Shown: piece by piece, positions 31,470 through 42,911 of the stretch
How positions within the stretch are numbered: position 1 is the first letter of the stretch
Layout: every line of letters starts with the position of its first letter
NCBI GenBank assembly: GCA_025618425.1
Contig: CM046832.1
Location: forward strand, 54,736,993 to 54,800,992
Source of the DNA: Heliocidaris tuberculata
Lineage: Eukaryota > Echinodermata > Echinoidea > Camarodonta > Echinometridae
Direction of reading: 5' to 3'
Length of the DNA stretch: 64,000 bases
Notes under the pieces: generated by a model
What the model saw: the letters and a program-made list of their open reading frames with translations, nothing else
What the model was told of the DNA's origin: nothing
Database searches by the model: none
Program-made: the position numbers and the translations under genes

Positions 31470-32380
31470 GGTTAGCATCGATGTCTGGCTGTAGCGAGCT
31501 TAGCAAGTGCATGGTGTCATTTAGAATGTCTGGTCTCGCGTTACAATGAATATGATTATGGCGTGTCTCTGTAGCATTAACATTCAGTGGCGGATCTACG
31601 GGGGGGGGGGGGTTAGGGGGTTTAACCCCCCCCCCCCCTTGGGCTGCCAAGTAAACATTTAATGTGCATAGGAAGGAAAAAAAAAGAGAAAAAATAGAGC
31701 ATGCAAGTATGCTTAAAATCGCAAGCTGACAACCCTAAAAATGAAAAATCTCCCTACTGTGGGAGGGGGGTATTCCCCCTCCCACACCCTCCCCCCTCGC
31801 TCGCTTCGCTCGCTCGGACTCGGTCGCTACGCTCCCTCGCAATACCCAGCTCAGCCCCTCAAACCCCCCCTTGGAAAAAAGCTAGATCCGCCCCTGACAT
31901 TAACCTGTACTTCCTGATCAGCAGACCAATGCACTATCACAATCATGATGTGGTTCGTTCTGTAGGACATAGGATCGATATACACGAGTTATGTTATCAC
32001 AGACATATGTCTGTAGTATCAGCATTAATCTGTGACTCCTCATCAGCAAGCCGAAGCACTATCGCATGGTCGTTATCTAAAAATGGGAACAAGTCGCTAC
32101 GTTTATTCTCATTCTCATTTCTTTTGATAAGCTAATCTGCTTTTCCAGCAACAAATTCCAACTTTTCCCCAAATCAAAATCAAACAATGTATATTTGAAA
32201 AGACTCGTCAAATATGAAACGTGGCTCCAATTACTGAATGCTGGTTCTCAAGTTCTTGTCCCAATTGTAATTTCCATTAAATTTCAATCGCTTGAGAATT
32301 GCCATCCTTGAAGACTTGGAGAAACCCGTCCGATCGTTCGGATCTGCAAGGCCAGCAAAAGAAACCCGAATCATCAGGTA
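31470..32380 (+). pseudogene. Decayed GPCR relic 1, split by a transposon
   Basis: Fragments match the intact receptor at 37450-38412 in order: ATCGATGTCTGGCTGTAGCG (TM2), ATGGCGTGTCTCTGTAGCAT (TM3), then ACATTAACCTGTACTTCCTG and AGCAGACCAATGCACTATCA (TM3/ICL2), a region like the TM4-ECL2 coding part, and TCGGATCTGCAAGGCCAGCA (ICL3). Many frameshifts and deletions remove function. A 312-base element interrupts it at 31585. A second degraded ICL2-like piece at 32023-32085 suggests internal duplication. Confidence 0.75.
31585..31896. mobile_element. hAT-like MITE inserted in GPCR relic
   Basis: Ends CAGTGGCGGATCTACG and CTAGATCCGCCCCTG, flanked by ACATT on both sides. The flanks rejoin exactly onto the receptor sequence AACATTAACCTG. 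CAG...CTG ends with GGCGG resemble hAT-type MITEs, but hAT duplications are normally 8 bp and here only 5 are visible. The interior holds a G/C-rich palindrome and a TCGCTCGCTTCGCTCGCT repeat. Confidence 0.7.
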
Positions 32381-32535
32381 TATACCCGTGTCGTTCACAA
32401 TTAAATTAATAACATTTTCCAAGACATGTTGCTAAACCAGGAATTTCTTCGTAGGTTTTGTACTTTGTCAATTTGTTCTCGTTTATCCTCTTTCTATAAT
32501 ATTCTTTAAAGGGCGATATGACCTTACTAAAAATT

Positions 32536-33509
32536 CAGTGGCGGCACCAGGATTTTTAAAGTGGGGGGGGGGGCAAATGGGGGCAAAAGAAAATGTTGGG
32601 GGGGGGGCAAGGGCGGACAAAAAAAAAATTTGACACTTTTTGTAGTGAAAATGTACAAAATATTCGGCTATAAACCTACCCAGATATGAGGACATTTTGA
32701 GCATCTAGCTGAACTGCCCGATTTTAAAGAGGTGTTAGTTATATACTGCGAGCGAGCGAAGCGAGAGAGCAAAAATTTTGACATTTTTCGTAGTAAAAAT
32801 GTACAGAAATTACATATTCGGTTATAAAACTACCACAATATGCATGAGGACATTTGAGCATCTTGCTGCCCGAGTATGAGGTGGTAGTTATTTATTGCGA
32901 ACACTTTTTGTCGTGAAAATGTACAGAAATTATATTCGGCTATGAAACTACCCAGATATGAGGACATTTGAGCATCTTGCTGCCCGATAATAAGGTGGTA
33001 GTTATACATTGCGAACAGGCAAAAATTTTGAAACTTTTTGTGGTGAAAATGTACAGAAATGATTATTTGGCTATAAAACTACCCCAATATGAGGACATTT
33101 GATCATCTCGCGGCCTGATTATGTGGTGGGAGTTATAGGCCTGTATTGCGAGCGAGCGAAGCGAGCGAGCAAAAATTTTGACACTATTATAGTGGAAATG
33201 TATAGAAATTATTCGGCTATAAAACTACCCAAATATGAGGATATTTACACGAGCTGAGCGAACAAATTTGCCCCATCCCCCCCCCCACCTTGATGCCGCC
33301 ACTGCTTTCCAAGTTTCCGTTTTCTTTCTTTTTCCTTCTTTTCTCCATTCCTTTTTCACTTTTTTCTTTCCTTTTCTTTTCTTTTTCATTTTCCACCCTT
33401 TTATTTTTTTTCACTCCGAAAATTATTGGGGGGGGGGGGCAACTGGGGGGGCAAAGCTTCTGACTGGGGGGGCAAATGCCCCCCCATGCCCCCCTTGGTG
33501 CCGCCACTG
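32536..33509. mobile_element. hAT-like element with internal tandem repeats
   Basis: Perfect 14-bp ends CAGTGGCGGCACCA and TGGTGCCGCCACTG, with a perfect 8-bp duplication TAAAAATT at 32528-32535 and 33510-33517, as known for hAT elements. The interior has about five diverged copies of a unit of roughly 120 bases (GTGAAAATGTACAGAAATTA, CGGCTATAAAACTACCC, ATATGAGGACATTTGAGCAT) separated by GCGAGCGAGCGAAGCGAGCG. No transposase frame was seen. Confidence 0.88.
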
Positions 33510-33857
33510 TAAAAATTGTTTCTGGTGAATACAGAAAACAAAGCAGAGAAATGGATTGGTGAAATTTTGAACAAAATAAGACAAGCAATAAAAGAGTTAT
33601 AATCACTATACCTATAGGTCTACCTATACGTATGACAATACGGTAATTATTTGAGGACAACTGTACAATTTATTTATTGTACACTAAAATATCAATGATT
33701 TCCAAAAGTGAAAAGTTGCAAGATAATAATAATAATAGCTACATTTATACCGCGCACGTATCCATCCCAGAGGATGCTCAAGGCGCCTACAAAGTACCAA
33801 AGTACCAGATGCACTGGTAAGCAGTTGTTATGCAGGGCATCTGTCTTTGGTTAAATG

Positions 33858-35266
33858 TCGTTTTTCCGAAGGTTCTATTTCCGAAGGTTCGTATTTCTGA
33901 AGGTTCATAATTCCGATAGGTTCGTTATTCCAAAGGTTCGTAATTCCAAGGCTCGTTACTCCGAAGGTCCGCAATTCCGAGAGTTCGTTTTTCTGAAAAT
34001 GAAAGAGGGTTCGTAATTCCGAAAATAAAATAGGGTTCGTAATTCCGAAAGTGAAATAGGGTTCATAATTCCTAAAATGAAATAGGGTTCGTAATTCCGA
34101 AAATGAAATAGGGTTCGTAATTCTAAAAATGAAATAGGGTTCATAATTCCGAAAATGAAATAGGGTTCGTAATTCTGAAATTGAAATAAATAGGGTTGGT
34201 ATAATTCCGAAAATGAAATTGGGTTCGTAATTCCGAGAATGAAATAGGGTTCACAATTCCGAAAATGAAATAAGGTACCTAAAAAGGAGGGAGGGGACCA
34301 AAGCGACTGAGACCCCCCCCCCCCCTCCATATCTAGGGTAAAAAAAGGAGAGAGATAAAAGTGAAAAGAAACCATTACAGAGTAAGAACCGGAAAATCAT
34401 CTGGCGGCCGCCAGATGTTATGTTGTTTTCCTTCCATCATCTTTCGAACTTTCCTTATGTTATTCTTTGTTTTGATCCTCCTATCTTCCTCTCTTTCGAT
34501 CTTTCCTTTTGTTATTCTTTGTATTTATCCTATCGTTTCCTATTTTTTAACATAGTAAATATAGACAGAGAAAATGATAGAATAAAAACAAAGAATAACA
34601 TAAGGACAGAAAGAAAGAGAAGATAGACGAAACTTAACCAAAGAATAACATAATGAAAATAGAAAGAGGAAATGATAGAAAGATAAAAACAAAGAATAAC
34701 AATTATAAGGAAAGAAAGAATTATCAAGCGGCCGCCAGATAATTCACTGGTTCTTATTCTGTAATAGACCCCCCCCCCTTTTTTTGACCCTTGATATGGA
34801 GGGGGGGACTGCTCAGTCGTTTTGGTCCCTCTCCTTCCTTTTAAGGTACCTTATTTCATTTTCAGAATTATGAACCCTATTTAATTTTCGGAATTACGAA
34901 CCCTATTTAAATTTCGGAATTACGAATCCTATTTCATTTTCGGAATTACGAACCCTATATCATTTTCGGAATTACGAACCCTATTTCATTTTCGGAATTA
35001 TGAACCCTTTTTCATTTTCGGAAATACGAACCTTTGGAATTATGAACCCTTTTTTATTTTCGGAATTATGAACCTTCGGAAATATGATCCCTAATTCATT
35101 GTCGGAATTATGAACCTTAGGATAAACGAACCTTCGGAATAATGCAACAAATGTTCGGAATGATGAACCCTATTTCATTTTCGCAATTATGAACCCCTAG
35201 GCATGGGAAATTTGCGTTTTGGAATTATGAACCTTCGGAAAAACGAACCTTCGGAAAAACGAGTGC
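33858..35266. repeat. Tandem/foldback satellite of TTCCGAAAATGAAATAGGG units
   Basis: Left half: about 12 copies of a 27-base unit (GTTCGTAATTCCGAAAATGA plus AATAGG). Right half: the same unit inverted (TTTCATTTTCGGAATTACGA). The spacer (34376-34765) has its own inverted ends, each containing GCGGCCGC within CTGGCGGCCGCCAG. The long minus-strand reading frame across the left half only translates the repeat (YEPYFIFGIMNPISF). Confidence 0.85.
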
Positions 35267-36358
35267 CCCCCCCCCCTATCGTTGACATAAGAGAGTGTGA
35301 TTTTTGTAAATGACTGTGGGGCTATTGTTCCCAACTGGTCATCCATGAATTCCAAGTTATAAAGAATCCTGAAAATGAAATTCATTTACTGTCTAAGTAT
35401 CAAACATGAAAAAAAAAAAGATTTTAAGTCTTGGAGTTTCTGTCGTGCTGTTTTTTTTTGTTTGTTTTTTTGTTTTTTGTTTGTTTGTTGTTGTTGTGTT
35501 TTGTTGTTTTTGTTGTTGTTGTTTTAAAGAGAAGAATTCATGTAAAATGAAATTTATTGCTTATTTGTTTGAATGCTCATGCATGTTTGTTTTAGTGATA
35601 ATGCATGATTGTTTTAGTCCTTGCATGTTTGTTCGACTTCATGCATGTTTGTTTCAGTGAAGTAAGTTGCTCATGGAAGATCATCTGAAAACACAGCCGC
35701 TCTAAACTCTTGACATAAAGAAGAATGCAGAGCAGAACAAGAGCAGCGCATTTTGCAACTTTTCACTTTTGACATCACCCCTTATTTTGATGTACTGCAC
35801 ATTCCATGACCCCAAAATCATAATAAATGGGGTATAAATTTTAAGAGAAATATACACGCTTTCTAATGATACTAAACATAGCAATGATTATGCCATGACA
35901 AGAGAGATGTAATCGATCACACTTGAGTTTCCAAACTTATTTTGAGGGATTTATTAATTGATTGCAACTTTCAAGATTTCACGTCTTTATCACCGTTCGT
36001 TGATTTCGTTCAGATTTTCTTCAGTCCGCTTGCCTGATTTTCCTTCTTTCCTTCAGAGATACTTGATATTCCTTTAATATCCGGTATCAAAATTTGAAGC
36101 ATCTAATGAAGATGAAGAGCTGAAGTCGATGAATGAATACATGTCAGGTTAATGTGTTTTCAATAACTTAGGAAGTTTGATTTTTTATATTTTCGTTTTC
36201 TTTTGTAAAGAATGGTGTTTACACATTGATGATAAACCGTCAACTTAGGCAGATATTTTCCATGTAGCTAGTTAAACACTATGTTGGATGTTTCGTTTAG
36301 GGGAGGAGAATTTTCGGGATATTAACGCGCGCCTTAGAAACGGTCAATATTTGAAGAG
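35267..36358. other. Intergenic, (GTT)n-rich
   Basis: A (TTG)n-rich low-complexity run at about 35450-35525 and a tandem GCATGTTTGTTT phrase at 35580-35660. No gene seen. Confidence 0.45.
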
Positions 36359-37202
36359 TTTCATTCCAAAAGAAGCTAAATCCACATTTAGCATTTTTGA
36401 GTAAATTAAGGTTTTTAATTTACCACGTTTCCTTGTCCACTGTTACTTAATTATGATATATTTGGTAGGGCTATCGTCATAGATTAATTCAATCATATTT
36501 TTAAAAATCTAGCAATTAGTTTCAATTTTTAAGAAATTTTTATAATTTTAATTTCCATGGCTTTAGCTCCTTTTGGAATGAAATCGTAGTCGAATATCTA
36601 TTTTTTGCTGCACATTTAAAGGCGTTTAACAATTAAAATTCAACAGGAAACACATTTATATTGCTAGCAGAGTACATTTTACATCTTTTCTGATGTTTAT
36701 TAGTTGAGAATTTTGGAAACAAAATCTCAAAACAATTTCTTATCTTTTCTAAAGACGGGGATATTTCGATGTTTCATTCCAAAAAGAGCTAAATCCAAAA
36801 ATATTCATGAAAATATTAAAACTCGGTTAATTATTGTCAATATTTTGCACTGATGATGTAGACTGGTAGCCGCAACATGTGCGTAAAAATCTTATTAGGC
36901 CCTACATAGCTTTAGGGAATGTGGTTAAATGAACAAATCCTAAATGACCATCTAAATGATGGTGGTAGATTTAGCTCCTTTTGGAATGAAACCGTTTTGG
37001 ATTTAGCTCCTTTTGGAATGAAACCGTCTTGGATTTAGCTCCTTTTGGAATGAAACCTAAATTTGTAACACATTTCTTTCAACTTTCAAAAAAATATTTT
37101 TAAATGCGATAAGATGCATTTGATGCCCACGTCTGAGATGAACATATTTATCTTTAAAAATAAATTTCGGTCAAATATGGATTTAACTCCTTTTGGAATT
37201 AA
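36359..37202. repeat. Seven copies of a 25-base motif upstream of GPCR 1
   Basis: The motif GGATTTAGCTCCTTTTGGAA followed by TGAAAC occurs at about 36560, 36968, 36999, 37031 and 37179 in plus orientation and at about 36359 and 36772 in minus orientation. The three at 36968-37057 are tandem with a 31-32 base period. The sequence between copies is unrelated AT-rich DNA. It ends about 250 bases before the start codon of the intact GPCR. Confidence 0.8.
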
Positions 37203-37449
37203 GCTCTTCATTTCTTGACTCCATATCGAATGAAAAGCAAGTGCCACTTCATCATATCAACTGACAGTGATTATATTATGTACCAGTACTTCTACTGCGG
37301 GTAGGAGCAACAGATAGCAGAATTACACAGATGCAGGAGATGTTTTGCCGTTAAAAGAATCTTAACGAATTATCCTTTAGCTTAATACATCGGTAATATT
37401 CGACGAACAAACTGAATTACGGAACTGTTGTAAAATAAACTAATCCAGA

Positions 37450-38412
37450 ATGAAAGAACATACAAACGACACCGCTACGTTCCTCAAGACCATCGGGCCA
37501 GAAAGTAGCATATACTTAGTCAATTTATTACTTTGCGTTTCTTTAAACGTTCTAGTCTTGATTATCATTCATCGACAAAAAGAGATTCAGGACGTGATGC
37601 GCTTATTCCATCGATGTTTGGCTGTAGCGAGCTTAGCAAGCGGTGTCATTTGGAATGTCTGGTCTTTTCTTTGGTTTGCTTTGAAAGATCAGCATTCTTG
37701 TTCTCTCATGACAATTATCTTTATATTTCCTTCTCGTATTACGACGAATATGATCATGACGTTTCTCTGTGGCATCAACATCAACCTGTATCTCCTGATC
37801 AGCAGACCTATGCACTATCACATGATCGTTACTCCAAAGCGGATACGTGTAGCTCTAGTTGTAATGCTTTTCATTATTCTTCTGACCAGTGGATGTTACT
37901 TTCCTGTAAAAACTTCACCGTTTATCCAATTAAAAATCGATCAATGTATCTTTAATAGGTACTCCATTGAGAGAAGTGTGATCAAAGTTTTGAATCCCCT
38001 TGCTATGCTAGTGCCCATTTTATTCACTCTTGTTGTTTTGGCGGTCATTTATATCAAACTTCTGATAATTTCCCGCAGGCAATTGAAAAGGGTTGAAAAC
38101 TTGAATATTCGTTTTCCTTTTGGGAGATCGCCCAATAATCGAGATCTGCATGATCAGCAGAGAAATGCTAGATCACCCAGAGGATTCAGAGGAGTTGCCA
38201 CTGTTTCGCTTCTTTCGGGCTCCTTCATTGCCGTATGGACTCCTTTATGTATTTCTTACTTGGTCCCAGAGGCTTCATCAAAACCCTGGATGAACATTCT
38301 GGACACACTGGCCGCGGCAAACTCCTGGGTACAACCAACGGTGTACATGATGACTAACGAGGAAGCCAAACGAATCATTCTCAGTTTCATCCGACATCGT
38401 CCTCGTCTGTGA
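37450..38412 (+). CDS. Rhodopsin-like GPCR, intact, intronless
   Basis: 320-residue seven-pass receptor in one exon. TM1 about 21-41 (with N33 at 1.50), TM2 53-78, TM3 84-117, TM4 132-152, TM5 180-205, TM6 250-273 (W263, P265), TM7 281-302. The short extracellular N-terminus carries an NDT glycosylation site. C84 and C166 are candidates for the usual TM3-ECL2 disulfide. ICL2 SRPMHYHMIVTPKR aligns with class A receptors, but the DRY position reads NLY, the TM2 Asp position is Ser, and NPxxY is QPTVY. Ligand and coupling are unknown. It resembles the lineage-expanded receptors known in sea urchins. It is the only full-length member of the local cluster. The start ATG is the first in frame and aligns with paralogue 2. 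Confidence 0.9.
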   Translation: MKEHTNDTATFLKTIGPESSIYLVNLLLCVSLNVLVLIIIHRQKEIQDVMRLFHRCLAVASLASGVIWNVWSFLWFALKDQHSCSLMTIIFIFPSRITTNMIMTFLCGININLYLLISRPMHYHMIVTPKRIRVALVVMLFIILLTSGCYFPVKTSPFIQLKIDQCIFNRYSIERSVIKVLNPLAMLVPILFTLVVLAVIYIKLLIISRRQLKRVENLNIRFPFGRSPNNRDLHDQQRNARSPRGFRGVATVSLLSGSFIAVWTPLCISYLVPEASSKPWMNILDTLAAANSWVQPTVYMMTNEEAKRIILSFIRHRPRL

Positions 38413-38948
38413 TAAAAAGGATGACTAGCCTAGATACGAAACGTCTTGATTCGTACTGTATAACCAGTTAGGTGCATGTGAAACGTGATCGTAAACAAAT
38501 AGAGCACTCTGCATTCATTTAACGCAAAAGTTCTACAGGTAACGCGCATATAACTATGAAAGAACTCGTCTAATTTTAAGCCTCGTAAACGGCACCTCCT
38601 AGAACGTCTGGTCCATTTTGTGGAAAGATCGATACCCGTTTGTCACTTTGGAAAATGCAAAGAAAACAGTCTTATCAAATAATATCCTTTTTAATTTCAC
38701 TAAACAAGGAAAAAGAATTTAATGAAATTTACGTTGTTATGCAAGTTGTTGAGAAGTGTTTGTGACTGAACTCTCTAAATTTTTAAAGCTACTTACTGAA
38801 TTTTGAACTTAGACTACTTGAGAGGTTTTAATTGTTTTACATACACAACTTAGAAACACTGTTCGAAAAACCGGTACAAGAGATGGATTAGTTACATAAA
38901 CCTATGAGTCTTTTTTTTTTTTTTTTTTTTTTTTTTTTAGCTTTAATT
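38413..38948. other. Intergenic with poly-T tract
   Basis: Holds the 3' flank of the intact GPCR and a run of about 28 T at 38911-38938. No other feature seen. Confidence 0.45.
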
Positions 38949-39413
38949 TAGACCCCTTTCACACTCCCTGTTAGACCACTCCAAGTTAGACCGCTCTAGA
39001 GGAACGGTTCTTGAAGAACGGTTTGATTGCTTTCACACTCCGCGCATATTTTATGTCTCAAATCGCTCAACGAGTCAAAGTGATCTTGTTGCTATGGCAG
39101 CTCAGATCAGCGGGTCAATTTTTTTCCCGCAGAATTCAAACCGTATACTGCCTGCCTGATGCATTTCTCGCGCAACACACACACTAACTTCCGGTTGAAG
39201 TATACGCTTTAGGATCGCTTTCGGTTTCACACCGCACGTTAGAGCGGTCTAGCTAAGAACCGTTCCTCAAGACCACCTCCCGAGGTGGTCTTCTGGAGCG
39301 CTCCAGAAGAACGCTTCCTGGACCACTTTAGCATTCACACTCACCTCAGAACCACTCCTGAGGAACGGGTCTTAGTAAGACCGCTCTAACGAAGTGAGTG
39401 TGAAAGGGGTCTA
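38949..39413. mobile_element. Foldback MITE, TAGACCCCTTTCACACT ends
   Basis: TAGACCCCTTTCACACTC and its inverted match GAGTGTGAAAGGGGTCTA bound about 465 bases. The inside is built from repeated short inverted words: AGACCGCTCTA/TAGAGCGGTCT and GAACGGTTCTT/AAGAACCGTTC. Noncoding. Confidence 0.82.
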
Positions 39414-39827
39414 AGAGGGTATCAAAATGTGTAACAAAGAAAGTCATGTTAACTGTTTCAAAATTCAATATAGATATATCAGATTCGCTTGTATTGTTGA
39501 TATAAGAAATATGTTGTGAGAAGAGTTTGAAATTGTCTATGAACAGAGAGAGGTTCATAGACAATATAGACTATATAGACTATATCTTGTTAACGAATAT
39601 CGTGACCTGTTATAAGGGAGAATATTGAACATTTCCTTATAAAGGAATTGAGTGTGTCGAATGTAAATCTTCTTCTTTTACGGAAGGGTGTTCATCTGCT
39701 TCCCCCTTTTTTCCATCAAGGAAAACGCACTTTGTTTTGATATAAAATAAAACTTAATCATAATTATGAGTATCGTAAATGGCATGTGTTTGGGTTTCCT
39801 TATTTGAATTCAACCACGTGACATCCG

Positions 39828-40215
39828 TGTTCTATTATCACAGACATAGGCCTATTTGTTTTCCTAATCACTTTTCATGATCAATTAATGGTAATGATAT
39901 GTAACTCCTAATCAGGAAGCCGAATTACGTGATCGTTATTCAAAAATGGGTACAAGTCAATATGTTTATCCTCATTCTCATTTCTTTTGACAACCGGGTC
40001 TTCTTTTCAAGCTATTGATGCACGATGACTATGAGAAAAGACTGGTCTAAATAAAAATGAGGTTAATTTAGAAGGCTGGTTCTCTTCTTATCCTAATCGT
40101 ATTTCCCATTTTAAGAGTCAACTACGTCAACGTCTAAGCATTAGGAAGGAATCTGCAAAATCCCTGAAGACTTGAAGAAACTCGTCCGATCTTTTCGATC
40201 TGCCCGTGCCGTTTA
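39828..40215 (+). pseudogene. Decayed GPCR relic 2
   Basis: It aligns with relic 1, not with the intact gene directly: ATTATCACAGACATA, TAACTCCTAATCAGGAAGCC, GTGATCGTTATTCAAAAATG and CATTCTCATTTCTTTTGA are shared. It ends in an ICL3-like GAAACTCGTCCGATC. It is full of indels. Relics 1 and 2 seem to descend from one already damaged copy. Confidence 0.6.
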
Positions 40216-40599
40216 AAAAACAGCATTTTGCAGAACGTAAGATTGTGTACTTTGCTCAACAGCCTGAAGTTTTCTCAGTGACTCAGTGCGAATGTCACAC
40301 AGAATCATGCAGCAGAGATGACTTTAAAGAGAGTTTAGCTCAAAATGTTCATTTAACTTTGTACTCATAAATTTTGGTAAACGAGACCAAATGATTCTAA
40401 GACCGAAAGTTTCACAAGATGTTGGAAGTGGATCTTGTGAACCTTCGATCCCGTGAACTTTCGGTCTTGTGAACCTTCTATTTGCCAGAAGGACCTGTAA
40501 CTGGTAAACTAGATTTAAACTCCGGTCTTGACGACCGGCAGGGGCTTGGGAATCTTATATATAATAGCCAGAATGTCCACTAGACTGGAACGTTAACCT

Positions 40600-40603
40600 T
40601 CTA

Positions 40604-40648
<45 letters not shown>
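40600..40648. repeat. Poly-A tract
   Basis: Run of about 43 A. Confidence 0.9.
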
Positions 40649-40650
<2 letters not shown>

Positions 40651-41074
40651 AATAAATAAATCCAAATTTGTCAAACTTGTAATATAAAGAATATTTTGGC
40701 CTAGAAGGCTTTTCTTTAGTAATTTGAATTTAATATTTGTAACCAACTGCAACGTTCAGTCATGATATAGTTATGTAATCAACTCCGAACATGTTATGCG
40801 GGGGGGGGGGGGGGTCAGTACATTGCCCCTCTGCAGACAACTATGAACAGTTGTCCAACAGTAATGGTACCAGAGCGAGAAGTGTGGTTCTACCGATGTA
40901 GCCCATATACATGATATATAATAAGATAAGTTCATATTTACAGTTTCCCTTTAAAACATTAAGTAAATTACGAATTGTGTAATTTGTTCCGATTCATACC
41001 AAATTTCAAGTGTTGAGTTTCCTGTCATTGTGATGTATGTCTTTATTATTTTGTTACAGCGTTCTGAGTATTCA

Positions 41075-42010
41075 GTCAAGTAAATTTTGGAATTCCCTCC
41101 CCTTAGATATACTGGACAGTGAAAATTTGTGTGCATTCAAACGTAAGGTGAAAAAAAATACGCTAATTGCTTTTTATGGAAATTGATCCCTCATTCATGT
41201 TAATATTTTAAGACTCTCTTAATGTAGAGACTGGCGTCTTAGCAATTACAAACATTACTATTTTTTAACCAGTGCAGTATAATCTATAAATTACACATAT
41301 AAAACCCTCCAGATCCTGACCCCATCTCTCATCCTCCTTTCCTTACCCGCCCCACCTGCCACATTCTCCTTCTTGTTCCCTTTTTTGTAAAGTTTATTCC
41401 TTTAAGTCTTTACTGTTTCCAGCTTTTTGTTTCTAAAATATCTTTCATTGCTTTCTCTTTGATAAAAAGTGTGTTTAGTTATATTTGTTCTGTTTATGAT
41501 TTGTTTGTTTTTCATAGGCACTTATCTGTCCTCTTTCTGTATCTGTCTCCTTTTTTCTTCACCCCCGCCCCCCCCCCCCACACACACACGCACTTTTCTT
41601 CTCTTTCCCCCTTTCTTTATGCTTCTTTTTTTTCCCCCCTTTTTGGCATGTTATGCATGATTGTCCAGTTTAATTTGAATGTATTGCATGAATTACAATT
41701 TACCTTTTGCCAGGAACCAGCGCTTCTACGAGCTCTTTTTTTTTTTTTTTTTTTTTTGCTCTGTTTTCATTCTCACTATCATGGGATTACTTTAATGTTG
41801 TCTTAACTGTTGTTATTATTTATTTACAACTCAAACGTTAATGCTCTTTATTACAACTCAAACATTAATGCTCTTTATTTTGCTTGTAATATCGAAAATG
41901 TTTCTGCACTTGGTTTAGTGGTCAATTATGTTTACATTGTTAATTGCATAATTATTACTTTTAAAAAAGAAAGAAAATGAAAGGAAATAAAATCGAAATC
42001 GAAATAAAAA
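41075..42010 (+). mobile_element. 3' end of an APE-type LINE, plus strand
   Basis: A short reading frame, FWNSLPLDILDSENLCAFKR then KVKKNTLIAFYGN and stop (about 41090-41188), is the usual C-terminus of a CR1/jockey-like polymerase ORF. A T/C-rich 3' UTR follows, with tail GAAATAAAATCGAAATCGAAAT. A near-copy of the tail is at about 57960-58075. The rest of the element is absent. Confidence 0.55.
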
Positions 42011-42113
42011 ATAGTTTTTGTGACATGATAAATTGAATAAATTAGCGATATAAAAGCAAGTGTGGAAAGATAGTTTACTCACTCGTAGCTAGTTTACCTC
42101 TTTCGGATGCTAC

Positions 42114-42267
42114 CAGTGGCGGACTGGGACTAACATTTGAAAGGGAATTCCGGCCCTTTTTCTTGTTTATCGCCCCGTTCTTTTGTATGACCGGCTCTTT
42201 TTGACAAAAATATGACCGGCCCGTGGGGAAAACTCCCCCCAACTCCCTATGGCCAGTGCGCCCCTAG
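42114..42267. mobile_element. Short hAT-like MITE, GGCGGACTGGG ends
   Basis: It starts CAGTGGCGGACTGGGAC and ends CCAGTGCGCCCCTAG, an imperfect inverted pair. The interior phrases TTTTGTATGACCGGC and GGGGAAAACTCCCC also occur in the 29623-30970 foldback. Confidence 0.6.
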
Positions 42268-42766
42268 GTGTTACTCATGTGAAACATGAGGACTACAAAA
42301 ATAAAAGGCACCCATCGATCCGCATCGAGGTAGCAATGTTATGCGCGCAGTTCTTAAGCAGTAGATTACGGACATAACGCAGAATCATGAGCATGTATAT
42401 TTCTATTTACATATATTGGTATGATAATAGCTTGGTACGAGCGTAAACAGTTAAGGGTGAGCATTTTGTCCGTCTGTGACACAAAATATATTTTATCATG
42501 AAATTAATTGAAAGACTATTACTACCATGAAATAGATAAAAGAGTTACTAGAAATTTGGCTCTTCAAATGGTTCCAAGGTTCCACAATTCTTGGACCAAA
42601 CTATTTTTAAGTGGGGGTGTTGTAAAAAAAAATGACACTTTTAGCAAAATATCAATCTGTGATACAAAAACTGAACATCTCTTAAGAAATCTAAAGCTTG
42701 TTTTGAAATTCCAAATGTCTGATAGGGAAGCCAATTTATCTGACTAATTATTACTTATCAGACAAG

Positions 42767-42911
42767 GGCCCTCTTGCATAAAAAGTTGCGATTAAACGCA
42801 ACTCAAAAAATTAAACGCAACCCCATTTTCAACCAATCAGGGTCGCGTATTTGGGACTTGCGTTTAATTTTTTGAGTTGCGTTTAATCGCAACTTTTTAT
42901 GCAAGAGGGCC
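42767..42911. mobile_element. Near-perfect hairpin MITE of 145 bases
   Basis: GGCCCTCTTGCATAAAAAGT and its exact inverse ACTTTTTATGCAAGAGGGCC frame it. The pairing continues through TTGCGATTAAACGCAACTC and AAAAAATTAAACGCAA to a loop near 42825. Confidence 0.88.

Noticed and set aside
31701..32135. 144-codon ORF as a short receptor
   Set aside because: Only a short piece (INLYFLISRPMHYH in part) matches the receptor. The N-terminal half is transposon sequence and the C-terminal half is frameshifted, so it belongs to the relic.
33956..34375. 139-codon minus-strand ORF (repeats of NYEPYFIFGI)
   Set aside because: It is a translation of the 27-base satellite unit. Unit length is a multiple of three, so a frame stays open without coding.
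33858..35266. CRISPR-like array
   Set aside because: Units are directly adjacent without unique spacers, diverged, mirrored and in a eukaryotic genome.
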